Origin: Bacteroidales bacterium
GTDB lineage: Bacteria > Bacteroidota > Bacteroidia > Bacteroidales > UBA932
NCBI GenBank assembly: GCA_017458265.1
Contig: JAFTFV010000030.1
Location: 1 to 52,632 of the forward strand
Direction of reading: 5' to 3'
Length of the DNA: 52,632 nucleotides
In this document: positions 22,822 through 31,729 of the stretch, in pieces
Layout of the letters: every line of letters starts with the position of its first letter
How positions within the stretch are numbered: the first letter of the stretch is position 1
Position numbers and translations under genes: made by a program
Notes under the pieces: generated by a model
The model's input: the letters and a program-made list of their open reading frames with translations, nothing else
Told to the model about the DNA's origin: nothing
Database searches by the model: none

Positions 22822-25035
22822 TTACCTGGCTTCCAGAAGGAAGATGGCAGAAGAGTTGGTCTGGTGGAGGACGGGGTTGAAGGCGCTGCCGCTCATGAGG
22901 AAGTCGCCTGAGAAGGATTTCCCGTTACCCCACCAGCAGGAGGAGTCGACGTTCTGCTCGGTGACCAGATACTTGCGTGCCGGGTCAAGGCCCCGGAGGG
23001 CGAAGGGATGCCCGCCGGTGGCGCGGTTCTGATAGCGGAGGCAGAAGGCGAAGACTACTGCCTTGGACTTGTCTTCGGATACATACATGAATGCATAGTA
23101 GTCGGAGCTGTAAGGGTCTGAGAGCCTGTAGAGGTCTCCGCCGAAGACCACGTCGCGGAATCCCTTGTAGGATTTGATGCAGCGGTCGGCAAGGGCGCGC
23201 TCGGAGGCCGTGAGGTTCTTGGGCTGGAGCTCCATGCCAAGGCGGCCGGCCGCGGCCATGTCAAAGCGCATCTTGAGGGGAGTGATGTTGCCGCTCTGGT
23301 GATTGGGCACCGCAGACACGTGCGATGCCATCGCGCATGCGGGATATATCATCGAAGTGGCATACTGGATGCGTACGCGGGAGATGGCGTCCGTGTTGTC
23401 GGATGTCCAGAACTCGTTGCAGTACTTCATTGCGCCGTAATCCACGCGTGAACCGCCCGAGGAGCAGCACTGGACAAGCACCTTGGGATACTTTTCGCGT
23501 ATCCTCCTCATCACTGAATACAGGCCCTGGACGTATTCTACGTAGAATCTGTCCTGCTCTGCGCCAAGATATGTGCTGCCGAAGGAGTATATCGGCCTGT
23601 TGCAGTCCCACTTGATGTAGTCGATTCCGGGAGCGAGCTGCATGGTGCGGTCGAAGATGCCGAAGACGAAGTCCTGCACCTCGGGGTTGGAAAGGTCAAG
23701 CACCCACTGCCAGCGGGCCTCGTAGAGCTGGCGGCCGGGGCTCTGGACCACCCATTCGGGATGTGTCTCGGCAAGGACGGACACGCCGGAAACCATCTCA
23801 GGCTCTATCCAGATGCCGAATTTGAGCCCGCGCTCATGTGCGTAGGAAGCCAGATAGTCTATACCCTCCGGAATCTTTGCAGTGTTGGGTTCCCAGTCTC
23901 CGAGGGAGGTGCGGTCCGAATCGCGCGGATACTTCTCCCCGAACCAGCCGTCGTCCAGCACGAACATCTCCAGGCCCATTGCGGCGGCATCGTCAATCAT
24001 GCCGGTGAGGGTTGAGGTGTTGAAGGTGAAATAGGCTCCTTCCCAGCTGTTCAGAAGCGTGGGATTCACTGCTCCGCCGCCGTAGATGCCGTAATGGCGG
24101 GCCCAGCGGTGAAGGTTCCGGGAAGCGCCGCCGGCACCGTCGGCAGAATATGTCCAGAGCATGGACGGGGTTTCGAAGCTTGCGCCGCCCGCAAGGGGAT
24201 ATGCTGACGCAAAGGGCGAAATGCCCGACAGGATGTTGAGCCTTCCCGTTTCGTCCCTTTCGAAGGCGATGCGGAAATTGCCGCTCCAGGCGAGAGCACC
24301 TGCAACGGCGGCACCGGAAGTTTCGGAAAACTCCTTGCCCAGGGACACGATGAATGAAGGATTCTCGGTCTGGGTGGCCTGGGTTCCGCGGCGGCTTTCA
24401 ATCACCTTGGTGCCAAAGTCCAGCATCTCCCGGGAGGTCTGCATCTCGTAAGCCCAGCCCCCGTGGAAGTGCGTCAGGAGGAAATCGTCCCCCTCCAGCC
24501 TCATCAGTGCCGATGCGTAATTCTCCAGCTGAACGGCCTTCTTCCCGGGATTCAGTATCTCAGTATGGGCCGATATCACATCCTCCTTCCGGTAAGCCTC
24601 GTAGATGAGATTCACCTGAAGGCCGGTGACGTAGTCCTTCATCTTGACTGTGGTCTTTACCACACCGGAGGCCGATTCCACATTGTGGCCGGTGTAGCGG
24701 AGCTCCGTGTTGTGGTTTCCGTCGGCATATTTCACGTGGAGGGCGGGTTCGCCCAGGAAAGTGCCGCCGGCCGCGGGATATGCCTCAGCCGCGACGCCCT
24801 GGAAATCCAGGAACTGGGCGGGATTGCTGACGGGCTCCCCGTAGTGGCGGATTACCACCTGGCGGTTTCCGAGGACTCCCAGGAGAAGCTGTGTGTTCTC
24901 CGTTTCCACCGCAATGACCTGCGGCTCTACGGAAGGTATCTCTACTGTCTCGTGAACGAACTTCTTTGCCTTGCGTGCTTCTGAAGGAACGGCCGCCGCA
25001 AGGAGGGCGGCAAGGAGGATGACGGTGTGTTTCAT
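22822..25035 (-). CDS. GH36 alpha-galactosidase, exported
   Basis: 737 residues with a signal peptide (MKHTVILLAALLAAAVPSEA). Bacterial GH36 layout: N-terminal beta-supersandwich, barrel with FVLDDGWFGEKY, FGIWIEPEMV, the nucleophile Asp in YIKWDCNRP, CCSSGGSRVDYG, and the acid/base Asp in WTSDNTDA, then a C-terminal beta domain. It releases alpha-1,6-galactose from galactomannan and raffinose-type sugars. Length and motifs are complete. It faces away from the mannanase run at 25184 and shares the 148-bp gap with it, so it probably supplies the debranching step for that locus. The export signal points to the periplasm or surface. Confidence 0.92.
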   Translation of the reverse strand: MKHTVILLAALLAAAVPSEARKAKKFVHETVEIPSVEPQVIAVETENTQLLLGVLGNRQVVIRHYGEPVSNPAQFLDFQGVAAEAYPAAGGTFLGEPALHVKYADGNHNTELRYTGHNVESASGVVKTTVKMKDYVTGLQVNLIYEAYRKEDVISAHTEILNPGKKAVQLENYASALMRLEGDDFLLTHFHGGWAYEMQTSREMLDFGTKVIESRRGTQATQTENPSFIVSLGKEFSETSGAAVAGALAWSGNFRIAFERDETGRLNILSGISPFASAYPLAGGASFETPSMLWTYSADGAGGASRNLHRWARHYGIYGGGAVNPTLLNSWEGAYFTFNTSTLTGMIDDAAAMGLEMFVLDDGWFGEKYPRDSDRTSLGDWEPNTAKIPEGIDYLASYAHERGLKFGIWIEPEMVSGVSVLAETHPEWVVQSPGRQLYEARWQWVLDLSNPEVQDFVFGIFDRTMQLAPGIDYIKWDCNRPIYSFGSTYLGAEQDRFYVEYVQGLYSVMRRIREKYPKVLVQCCSSGGSRVDYGAMKYCNEFWTSDNTDAISRVRIQYATSMIYPACAMASHVSAVPNHQSGNITPLKMRFDMAAAGRLGMELQPKNLTASERALADRCIKSYKGFRDVVFGGDLYRLSDPYSSDYYAFMYVSEDKSKAVVFAFCLRYQNRATGGHPFALRGLDPARKYLVTEQNVDSSCWWGNGKSFSGDFLMSGSAFNPVLHQTNSSAIFLLEAR

Positions 25036-25124
25036 AAATTGCGATTAGTCGCCATAAAGTTAGCAATAAATACAAAAATGGTACAAAATTACTCTAAAAA
25101 GTATCATCTTTTGACACATTAATG

Positions 25125-25156
25125 TTTGCGCGCGCACATATAAATTCATAAATTTG
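25125..25156 (+). promoter_or_regulatory. Promoter of the mannan/glucan enzyme operon
   Basis: TTTG (25125-25128), 20-nt spacer, TAAATTTG (25149-25156), then about 27 nt to the ATG. The -33 element overlaps the palindrome TGCGCGCGCA (25127-25136), which might bind a regulator. Confidence 0.65.
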
Positions 25157-25183
25157 TAAACTAATAAAGTGTAACACAGCATA

Positions 25184-26443
25184 ATGAAACGAACACTCAA
25201 AACTCTTGTTCTTGCACTGTCGGTCCTGGCCCTTGCGGCATGCTCCGGAAAAGGCTTCGTGACAGTCAAAAACGGTCGCTTCGTGCGTGACGGAAAACCC
25301 TACACCTATATCGGCACAAACTTCTGGTACGGCCCAATCCTGGCATCCGAAGGCCGCGGAGGGGATATCGCCCGTCTGGAAATGGAGCTGGATGCCCTGA
25401 AGGAACTGGGCATAGAGAATCTCCGCGTCCTTGTGGGCGCAGACGGTCAGGATGGCGTCTTCTCCCGAGTAGAACCCACCCTGCAGACCGCTCCCGGCGT
25501 GTATAACGACACCCTTCTGGTGGGCCTCGACCGTTTCCTCGTGGAACTTGGTAAGCGTGACATGCAGGCCGTTCTCTATGTGAACAACTCATGGGAATGG
25601 AGCGGCGGCTACGGCCAGTACATGGAGTGGGCAACCGGAGAAAAAGCCCTTATCCCGCTTGTGGACGGCTACTGGCCCTTCATGCAGCAGATGCGTAAGT
25701 TCCAGACCTCCAAGGAGTCCCAGGAGCTGTATTTCAACCATCTCAGAAACATTGTCGGGCGCACTAATTCCATCACCGGAAAGCCCTACAAGGAAGACAA
25801 GGCCATCTTCTCCTGGCAGCTCGGAAACGAGCCCCGCTGCTTCTCGGACGACCCTGAAATCCGCGCCGGATTCATCGGCTGGATGACTGAGGCCGCCCGC
25901 ATCGTCAAGGAAATCGACCCCAATCACATGGTCTCCACAGGTAACGAGGGCCTCATGGGCTGCGAACAGGATCCGGAGCTTCTGCGTCAGGTGAATTCCA
26001 TCCCCGGAATCGACTACATGACCATCCACATCTGGCCCTATAACTGGAAATGGGTGAATCCTGAAAGCCTTCTGGAAGACATGGAAGGGGCTATCGGCAA
26101 GACCAAGGAATACCTTGACCTTCACCGCACCCTTGCCGATGAACTTGGCATCCCGGTGGTGGCAGAGGAGTTCGGTTTTCCCCGCGACGGTTTCAAGGCC
26201 GATATGTCGGCCACCACACGCGCACGCGACGTCTATTACACCTACGTCTTCTCCCAGGTGGGCACCCTCCTCGACGGTGCCAATTTCTGGGGCTGGAGCG
26301 GTTTTGCAGTGCCCCTTCACGAGCAGTGGGAGAGCGGAGACCCATACACCGGAGACCCTGCCCAGGAGGCCCAGGGCCTCAATGGTGTCTATGTTACGGA
26401 CACCACGGTTGATGTTATCTCTGAATTTATAGAACAGCTATGA
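25184..26443 (+). CDS. GH5 subfamily 7-like endo-beta-1,4-mannanase, lipoprotein
   Basis: 419 residues, lipoprotein signal MKRTLKTLVLALSVLALAAC (Cys20). The catalytic domain begins with the mannanase hallmark FVRDGKPYTYIGTNFWYG. Acid/base Glu216 lies in QLGNEPR and nucleophile Glu329 in VAEEFGFPRD; IHIWPYNW and GANFWGWSG line the cleft. These features fit GH5_7 mannanases, which cut inside beta-1,4-mannan chains. First gene of a seven-gene run with gaps from -4 to 23 bp. Its stop overlaps the next ATG (ATGA). Lipidation suggests a cell-surface or periplasmic site. Confidence 0.88.
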   Translation: MKRTLKTLVLALSVLALAACSGKGFVTVKNGRFVRDGKPYTYIGTNFWYGPILASEGRGGDIARLEMELDALKELGIENLRVLVGADGQDGVFSRVEPTLQTAPGVYNDTLLVGLDRFLVELGKRDMQAVLYVNNSWEWSGGYGQYMEWATGEKALIPLVDGYWPFMQQMRKFQTSKESQELYFNHLRNIVGRTNSITGKPYKEDKAIFSWQLGNEPRCFSDDPEIRAGFIGWMTEAARIVKEIDPNHMVSTGNEGLMGCEQDPELLRQVNSIPGIDYMTIHIWPYNWKWVNPESLLEDMEGAIGKTKEYLDLHRTLADELGIPVVAEEFGFPRDGFKADMSATTRARDVYYTYVFSQVGTLLDGANFWGWSGFAVPLHEQWESGDPYTGDPAQEAQGLNGVYVTDTTVDVISEFIEQL

Positions 26444-28014
26444 AAAAGCTTGTCTGCGTACTTATGATGGCACTTGCCATCGCATCCTGCAAGAAACCTG
26501 AAGATTCATGGAAAAACAACGGCACAAACGCGCCTACGGCCATATCGGCAAGTCCCTCTTCTATAGACGCCTCGATGAGCGGCGGGACTTACACCATAAC
26601 GGTGAAGGCTCCGGCGCAGCCAACGGCACTGGCATCGGAGAGCTGGGTGAGTATCAGTTCATCGGCCTTCAGGAACTATCAGACCACACTTACGGTGACG
26701 GTGGATCCCAATCCCTCCAGCGTCAACAGGTCGGCAGAGATTACGCTTACCAGCCGCGGCGCTTCAAGCGTGAAGATTCCGGTGGCACAGGCCGCACGCG
26801 TGGACGTGGGTGAGCTCTCGCTGCCGGAGACCGGCGCACTTGCCATGTCCGATGCCCTTGCGCTTGGCTGGAACATGGGAAATCACTTTGATGCATACTA
26901 CAGCGGCTCCTGGGCCGGTGCGAACGAAGGCTACCCCGCAGAGGATGCCTGGGACGGCGTCAAGGCAACTCAGGCAACGTTCGACGGCGTCAAGGCCGCC
27001 GGCTTTACCAGCACCCGCATCCCCATTTCCTGGCTCAAGATGATTGGGGACGCTCCGGACTACAAGATAAACGAGGTGTGGATGAACCGCATCTATGAGG
27101 TTGTCCAGTATGCACATACCGCAGGCCTGTACGTTATCATCAACACCCATCATGATGAGAACCACGGCGTGGACAACACCTATCAGTGGCTGGATATCAA
27201 GAACGCCGCTGCCGACCCTGCCCTCAACGAGACCATCAAGGCCAAAATCAAGGCTGTATGGGCTCAGATTGCAGAAAAGTTCGCCTCCTGCGGCGACTGG
27301 CTCATCTTCGAGAGCTTCAACGAACTCAATGACGGCGGCTGGGGCTGGAGCGACGAATTCAAGAAGAACCCCAAGGCGCAGTGCAATATTCTGAACGAAT
27401 GGAACCAGGTGTTCGTTGATGCCGTCCGCGCAACCGGCGGCATCAACGCCGTGCGCTGGCTTGGAATCCCCACCTATGCCGCAAGTCCGGAATTTGAAAA
27501 GTATGCAACCATCCCTTCCGACCCCGCCGGAAAGGTCATGCTTGCAGTCCACTACTATGATCCTTATGATTATACCATCGGCGACAAGCAGTATCCTCAG
27601 TGGGGCCATACGGCCGCTGCCGGAAAGAAGCCTTCAGACGGCGAGGAACGCGTACAGAGCGTCTTTGGCAACCTTCACGACAAGTATGTCGCCAAGGATA
27701 TTCCCGTGTACATCGGGGAGTTCGGATGCTCCATGAGAGACAAGAACGACGCCGTTGCCTATGCATTCTTCAGCTACTACCTTGAGTATATCGTCAAGGC
27801 CGCCAAGGAGTATGGCATGCCTTGTTTCCTCTGGGACAACGGCGCCATCAAGTCAACCGATGTAGGCCAGGAAAAGCATGGCTACATAAACCATGAAACC
27901 GGAGAAATCGGCCCCAATGCGGCGGGCGCTCTCCAGGCCATGAACCGCGCCCGTTACACTGAAGACGCAGCATACACCTTGCAGTCTGTGTATGATTCGG
28001 CGCCCCGTTTTTAG
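26440..28014 (+). CDS. BACON domain plus GH5 endo-glucanase, lipoprotein
   Basis: 524 residues. Signal MKKLVCVLMMALAIASC (Cys17). Residues about 35-125 are a BACON module (ESWVSISSSAF, LTVTVDPNPSS, RSAEITLTSRG), a spacer or mucin/glycan-facing domain common in Bacteroidota. The GH5 barrel starts at ALGWNMGNHFDAYY, with IINTHHDENHG, acid/base Glu295 in ESFNELND and nucleophile Glu427 in YIGEFGCS. The GWNMGNH start and BACON pairing recall GH5_4 endo-glucanase/xyloglucanases. This would fit the GH31 and GH3 downstream, but mannan or other beta-glucans are possible. Translationally coupled to the mannanase gene. Confidence 0.85.
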   Translation: MKKLVCVLMMALAIASCKKPEDSWKNNGTNAPTAISASPSSIDASMSGGTYTITVKAPAQPTALASESWVSISSSAFRNYQTTLTVTVDPNPSSVNRSAEITLTSRGASSVKIPVAQAARVDVGELSLPETGALAMSDALALGWNMGNHFDAYYSGSWAGANEGYPAEDAWDGVKATQATFDGVKAAGFTSTRIPISWLKMIGDAPDYKINEVWMNRIYEVVQYAHTAGLYVIINTHHDENHGVDNTYQWLDIKNAAADPALNETIKAKIKAVWAQIAEKFASCGDWLIFESFNELNDGGWGWSDEFKKNPKAQCNILNEWNQVFVDAVRATGGINAVRWLGIPTYAASPEFEKYATIPSDPAGKVMLAVHYYDPYDYTIGDKQYPQWGHTAAAGKKPSDGEERVQSVFGNLHDKYVAKDIPVYIGEFGCSMRDKNDAVAYAFFSYYLEYIVKAAKEYGMPCFLWDNGAIKSTDVGQEKHGYINHETGEIGPNAAGALQAMNRARYTEDAAYTLQSVYDSAPRF

Positions 28015-28037
28015 TAAATTATTAAAAACAAATACTT

Positions 28038-29120
28038 ATGAAAAACGCCTTGCCGATAATCATTGCGCTCTGCGCCCTTACTGCCTGCGGCGGTGGAAAC
28101 AAAAAGCCCATGGAAACGCCCAAGGACAAGCTTGTGCATCAACTTTTCACCTATGCCCAGGAGGGCAAGATTGCCTACGGGCATCAGGACGATCTCTCCT
28201 ACGGCCATGCATGGAAGGTAGAGGACTGGGAGAATGACAACCTGGAGCGTTCAGACGTGAAAGCTGTCACAGGGAAGTATCCCATGGTGGTTGGCTTCGA
28301 CCTTGGAGACATCGAGCACGGCTCAGAAAAGAACCTTGACAGGGTGCCCTTCGGCCTTATGAGGAAAGCTGTAGCGAAGCACATTGAAAGGGGAGGCATC
28401 GTAACTTTCTCCTGGCATCCGGACAATCCTCTTACCGGTGGTGATGCATGGGATATCTCATCGGACCAGGTGGTGAAATCCGTCCTGCCCGGAGGGGAAA
28501 ACGAGCGCCTTTTCCGCAGCTGGCTTGAACGTGCGGCCGATTTTGTCGAAAGCCTTGGCGACGTAGCCGTGATCTTCCGCCCCTGGCATGAGAATCTTGG
28601 AAGTTGGTTCTGGTGGGGCAAGAAGCTCTGCACTGCGCAGGAGTATATCGACCTTTACAGGCTCACCTGGGTGTATTTCACCAAGGAGCGCGGACTCACC
28701 AATATCATCTGGTGCTACTCTCCCAACGGGGACACTACTCCTGAAGAGTACATGAGCCGCTATCCCGGAGACGAATACGTCGACATGGTCGGCTTCGATA
28801 CCTATGGCCATCCGGGGGAGGAAGCAAGAGTGCGCTTCATGGAGAACGTCAAGCGCAACCTTACGTTCCTTACCGCCATCGCCTATGAGCATGAAAAGCT
28901 CCTTTGCTTTGCAGAAACGGGCCTGGAGGGCCTTGTGGAGCCGAATTGGTGGACAGAGACCCTGGTCCCTTCAGTCAAGGGCTTCCCTGTGAGCTACCTT
29001 CTCACCTGGAGGAATGCCTGTGACATTCCCACGCATTTCTATGCTCCGTGGGAAGGCTTTGAGAACACAGAGGATTTCATTGAGTTCAGTAAACTTGACA
29101 ATATAGTATTCTTAGACTAA
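28038..29120 (+). CDS. GH26 beta-mannanase, lipoprotein
   Basis: 360 residues with signal [17 protein letters not shown] (Cys17). GH26 barrel with [32 protein letters not shown], acid/base Glu185 in [15 protein letters not shown] and nucleophile Glu293 in [11 protein letters not shown]26 mannanases of Bacteroidota often release mannobiose, which is exactly the substrate needed by the epimerase/GH130 route encoded nearby. The gene lies 5 bp upstream of the GH130 gene, and this GH26-GH130 order recalls the known mannobiose operon of Bacteroides fragilis. Confidence 0.92.
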   Translation: MKNALPIIIALCALTACGGGNKKPMETPKDKLVHQLFTYAQEGKIAYGHQDDLSYGHAWKVEDWENDNLERSDVKAVTGKYPMVVGFDLGDIEHGSEKNLDRVPFGLMRKAVAKHIERGGIVTFSWHPDNPLTGGDAWDISSDQVVKSVLPGGENERLFRSWLERAADFVESLGDVAVIFRPWHENLGSWFWWGKKLCTAQEYIDLYRLTWVYFTKERGLTNIIWCYSPNGDTTPEEYMSRYPGDEYVDMVGFDTYGHPGEEARVRFMENVKRNLTFLTAIAYEHEKLLCFAETGLEGLVEPNWWTETLVPSVKGFPVSYLLTWRNACDIPTHFYAPWEGFENTEDFIEFSKLDNIVFLD

Positions 29121-29125
29121 GAGAT

Positions 29126-30277
29126 ATGAATTTTGAAGAAAGACTTGCCTTCCTGAAGGAAAACCACAGGAAGCTCATTGAGAAGAAGAATGCCCCCGTC
29201 GAGGGCAACGGTATTTTTGAGAGATGGGAGAATCCCGTCCTTACTGCAGCCCACGCTCCGCTGGAGTGGAGGTACGACCTGAACCCCTCCACCAATCCTT
29301 TCCTGATGGAGAGAATCGGCGTGAATGCAGTCCTTAATGCCGGAGCAATCAAATGGAATGGAAAGTATGTTGTGGTTGCCCGTGTGGAGGGAAATGACCG
29401 CAAGTCCTTTTTCGCTGTGGCCGAAAGCCCTAATGGCGTGGACAATTTCAAGTTCTGGGACAGGCCCGTGACCATGCCCGAATGGGGAGAGCCGGCAACC
29501 AATATCTACGACATGCGCCTCACCGCACATGAGGACGGCTGGATTTACGGCGTGTTCTGCGTTGAGAGGAAGGATCACTCTGCAGAAGGGGACCTTTCTG
29601 CGGCAACCGCGGCAGCCGGCATCGCCCGCACCAAGGACCTGGTGAACTGGGAAAGGCTTCCGGACCTCAGGTCTGCAAGCCAGCAGCGCAATGTGGTGCT
29701 GCATCCGGAGTTCGTGGACGGCAAGTATGCATTCTATACCCGCCCGCAGGACGGCTTTATCGACGCCGGAAGCGGCGGCGGCATCGGCTGGGCCCTTGTC
29801 GATGATATCGAAAACGCGGTGGTGACCGAGGAGAAAATCATCAACCGCAGGTTCTACCATACCATCAAGGAGTCCAAGAACGGAGAGGGCCCTCACCCCA
29901 TCAAGACTTCCAGGGGCTGGCTGCATCTTGCGCATGGCGTACGCGGCTGCGCAAGCGGTCTCCGCTATGTTCTCTACATGTACATGACCGCCCTCGATGA
30001 TCCTACAAAGGTCATCGCTCAGCCAGGCGGTTACTTCATCGCCCCCCAGGGAGAGGAGTATATCGGCGACGTGATGAACGTCACCTTCTCCAACGGCTGG
30101 ATTGCCGACCCTGACGGCAAGGTCTTCATCTACTACGCTTCGTCAGACACCCGTCTCCACGTTGCCACCTCTTCTATAGACCGCCTTGTAGACTACTGCT
30201 TCAATACTCCGGCAGACGGCTACAGGACCGGTCTTTCCGTTGAAACGATAAACAAACTTATTGATAAGAATAAATAA
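29126..30277 (+). CDS. GH130 mannosylglucose phosphorylase
   Basis: 383 residues, no signal peptide, so cytoplasmic. Five-bladed propeller of GH130 with [73 protein letters not shown] and HGVRG. The first third is characteristic of the GH130_1 group, which phosphorolyses 4-O-beta-D-mannosyl-D-glucose to alpha-mannose 1-phosphate and glucose. The mannosylglucose comes from mannobiose through a 2-epimerase, here the gene at 38048. A mannobiose- or oligomannan-specific phosphorylase is the alternative. Set in the enzyme operon, 5 bp after GH26 and 6 bp before the esterase. Confidence 0.9.
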   Translation: MNFEERLAFLKENHRKLIEKKNAPVEGNGIFERWENPVLTAAHAPLEWRYDLNPSTNPFLMERIGVNAVLNAGAIKWNGKYVVVARVEGNDRKSFFAVAESPNGVDNFKFWDRPVTMPEWGEPATNIYDMRLTAHEDGWIYGVFCVERKDHSAEGDLSAATAAAGIARTKDLVNWERLPDLRSASQQRNVVLHPEFVDGKYAFYTRPQDGFIDAGSGGGIGWALVDDIENAVVTEEKIINRRFYHTIKESKNGEGPHPIKTSRGWLHLAHGVRGCASGLRYVLYMYMTALDDPTKVIAQPGGYFIAPQGEEYIGDVMNVTFSNGWIADPDGKVFIYYASSDTRLHVATSSIDRLVDYCFNTPADGYRTGLSVETINKLIDKNK

Positions 30278-30283
30278 TTCATC

Positions 30284-31726
30284 ATGAAGAAATTATTCTT
30301 ATTTTTCTCTGCTTTGTCAGTCTCTGCACTTCTCAGTGCAGAGACACTCAAAGTAGCTCATATTTTCTCGGATCACATGGTGCTTCAGAGGGAGACCAGT
30401 GTCAATATTTGGGGCTGGGGAGAACCCGGGAAAAACCTTCGGGTTAGTACATCATGGGACAGGATGTCATATAAGGCAACTGTTCAGGAGGACAGCACTT
30501 GGCGTGTAACAGTGCCCACCGGAGCTGCCGGAGGCCCTTATGTGATAAGTATCACTTCCGGCAATGAAAGGCTCCAGATAGCCGATGTAATGCTGGGCGA
30601 AGTATGGCTCTGCAGCGGGCAGTCCAATATGGAAATGCCCGTAAGCGGTTTCGGCTTCCAGGAAGTGGAAGGCGCCACGGATGCCATCATGGATGCGATG
30701 GAAACGGCTAAGGACGTGCGTGTTTTCAACATAAAGACTCCCAAGAAAACAGAGCCTGTCAAGGATGTCGATGCCACTTGGGCGCTCTCTACGCCGGATG
30801 TGGTGGCGTGGACATCGGCAGTGGGATACTTCTTTGCGAAGAGGCTCACGAAGAGCCTGGGCGTGCCTGTGGGCATTATCGTAAATGCCTGGGGCGGAAG
30901 CAGGATAGAACCCTGGATGACGAAGGAAGTAATAAACAATGCAGGTCTTACCAAGGAGGAACTGGATGCAATCTATGCAATCCAGGAACAGCCGGACCGC
31001 TGGCCCGAGACTCCGGAACTCATCTGGAACGGGCGCGTGGCTCCCATCGCCGGTTATGCAGCAAAGGGCATCATCTGGTATCAGGGGTGCTCCAATATCG
31101 GCCAGAAATGCTATGACAAGCTCCAGAAAGCCATGGTGGAAATGTGGAGAGAGGCCTGGGGACAGGACCTTCCCTTCATCTTCACCCTGCTCGCTCCCTA
31201 TGAGCATGGCGATGCCGACGGCCGCTGGCGCAGCCACTTCGTTGAGAACCAGCTCCACACGGAGAAGATCCTCAGCAATTCCTGGGCGGTGTGCACCGAG
31301 ACCCTGGGAAACAAGGTCACCGTGCATCCCTCCAAGAAGAGGGAAGTTGCCGACATGATGGTCCAGCGCGCCCTTCAGAACGTCTACGGCATCAACCCCG
31401 GCGTCTCCATCGAACTCCCGAGGCTTGACACCTGGACCGTGGAGGCTGACGGCTCCGTAAAGGTGCGCCTCACGCAGGTCTGGAGCAACCTCGGCTCAAT
31501 TTCCTCCCGCGAGGTAGTGGGCTTCGAACTTGCCGGCGAGGACCGCAATTTCCACCTTGCCGATGCCGAAATCGACTGGGACGGCCAGACCATCATCGTC
31601 CGCTGTGCCGATGTCCCCAAACCGGTGGCTGTCCGCTACGGCTTCCGCAACTGGATGGGTGCAAACCTCCGGAAATCCAACGGCATTCCTGTGCCTCCTT
31701 TCCGCTCAGATGACTGGGAATACTAG
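30284..31726 (+). CDS. SGNH (sialate O-acetylesterase-like) carbohydrate esterase
   Basis: 480 residues with a signal peptide (MKKLFLFFSALSVSALLSA). The SASA/DUF303 layout is clear: an N-terminal beta-sandwich (FSDHMVLQRE, VNIWGWGEPG), then LCSGQSNMEMPV with the nucleophile Ser, the NAWGGSRIEPWM oxyanion loop, GIIWYQGCSN, and a late VHPSKKREVADM with the catalytic His. Relatives remove O-acetyl groups from sialic acids or from plant glycans. Between mannan enzymes, removal of acetyl from acetylated (gluco)mannan or xyloglucan is the likely job. That substrate is inferred from context only. Confidence 0.85.
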   Translation: MKKLFLFFSALSVSALLSAETLKVAHIFSDHMVLQRETSVNIWGWGEPGKNLRVSTSWDRMSYKATVQEDSTWRVTVPTGAAGGPYVISITSGNERLQIADVMLGEVWLCSGQSNMEMPVSGFGFQEVEGATDAIMDAMETAKDVRVFNIKTPKKTEPVKDVDATWALSTPDVVAWTSAVGYFFAKRLTKSLGVPVGIIVNAWGGSRIEPWMTKEVINNAGLTKEELDAIYAIQEQPDRWPETPELIWNGRVAPIAGYAAKGIIWYQGCSNIGQKCYDKLQKAMVEMWREAWGQDLPFIFTLLAPYEHGDADGRWRSHFVENQLHTEKILSNSWAVCTETLGNKVTVHPSKKREVADMMVQRALQNVYGINPGVSIELPRLDTWTVEADGSVKVRLTQVWSNLGSISSREVVGFELAGEDRNFHLADAEIDWDGQTIIVRCADVPKPVAVRYGFRNWMGANLRKSNGIPVPPFRSDDWEY

Positions 31727-31729
31727 AAT

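Noticed and set aside
25127-25136. Z-DNA-like or CRP-type site in TGCGCGCGCA
   Set aside because: It is a short alternating GC palindrome in the operon promoter; nothing supports a particular regulator, so it is only mentioned with the promoter.
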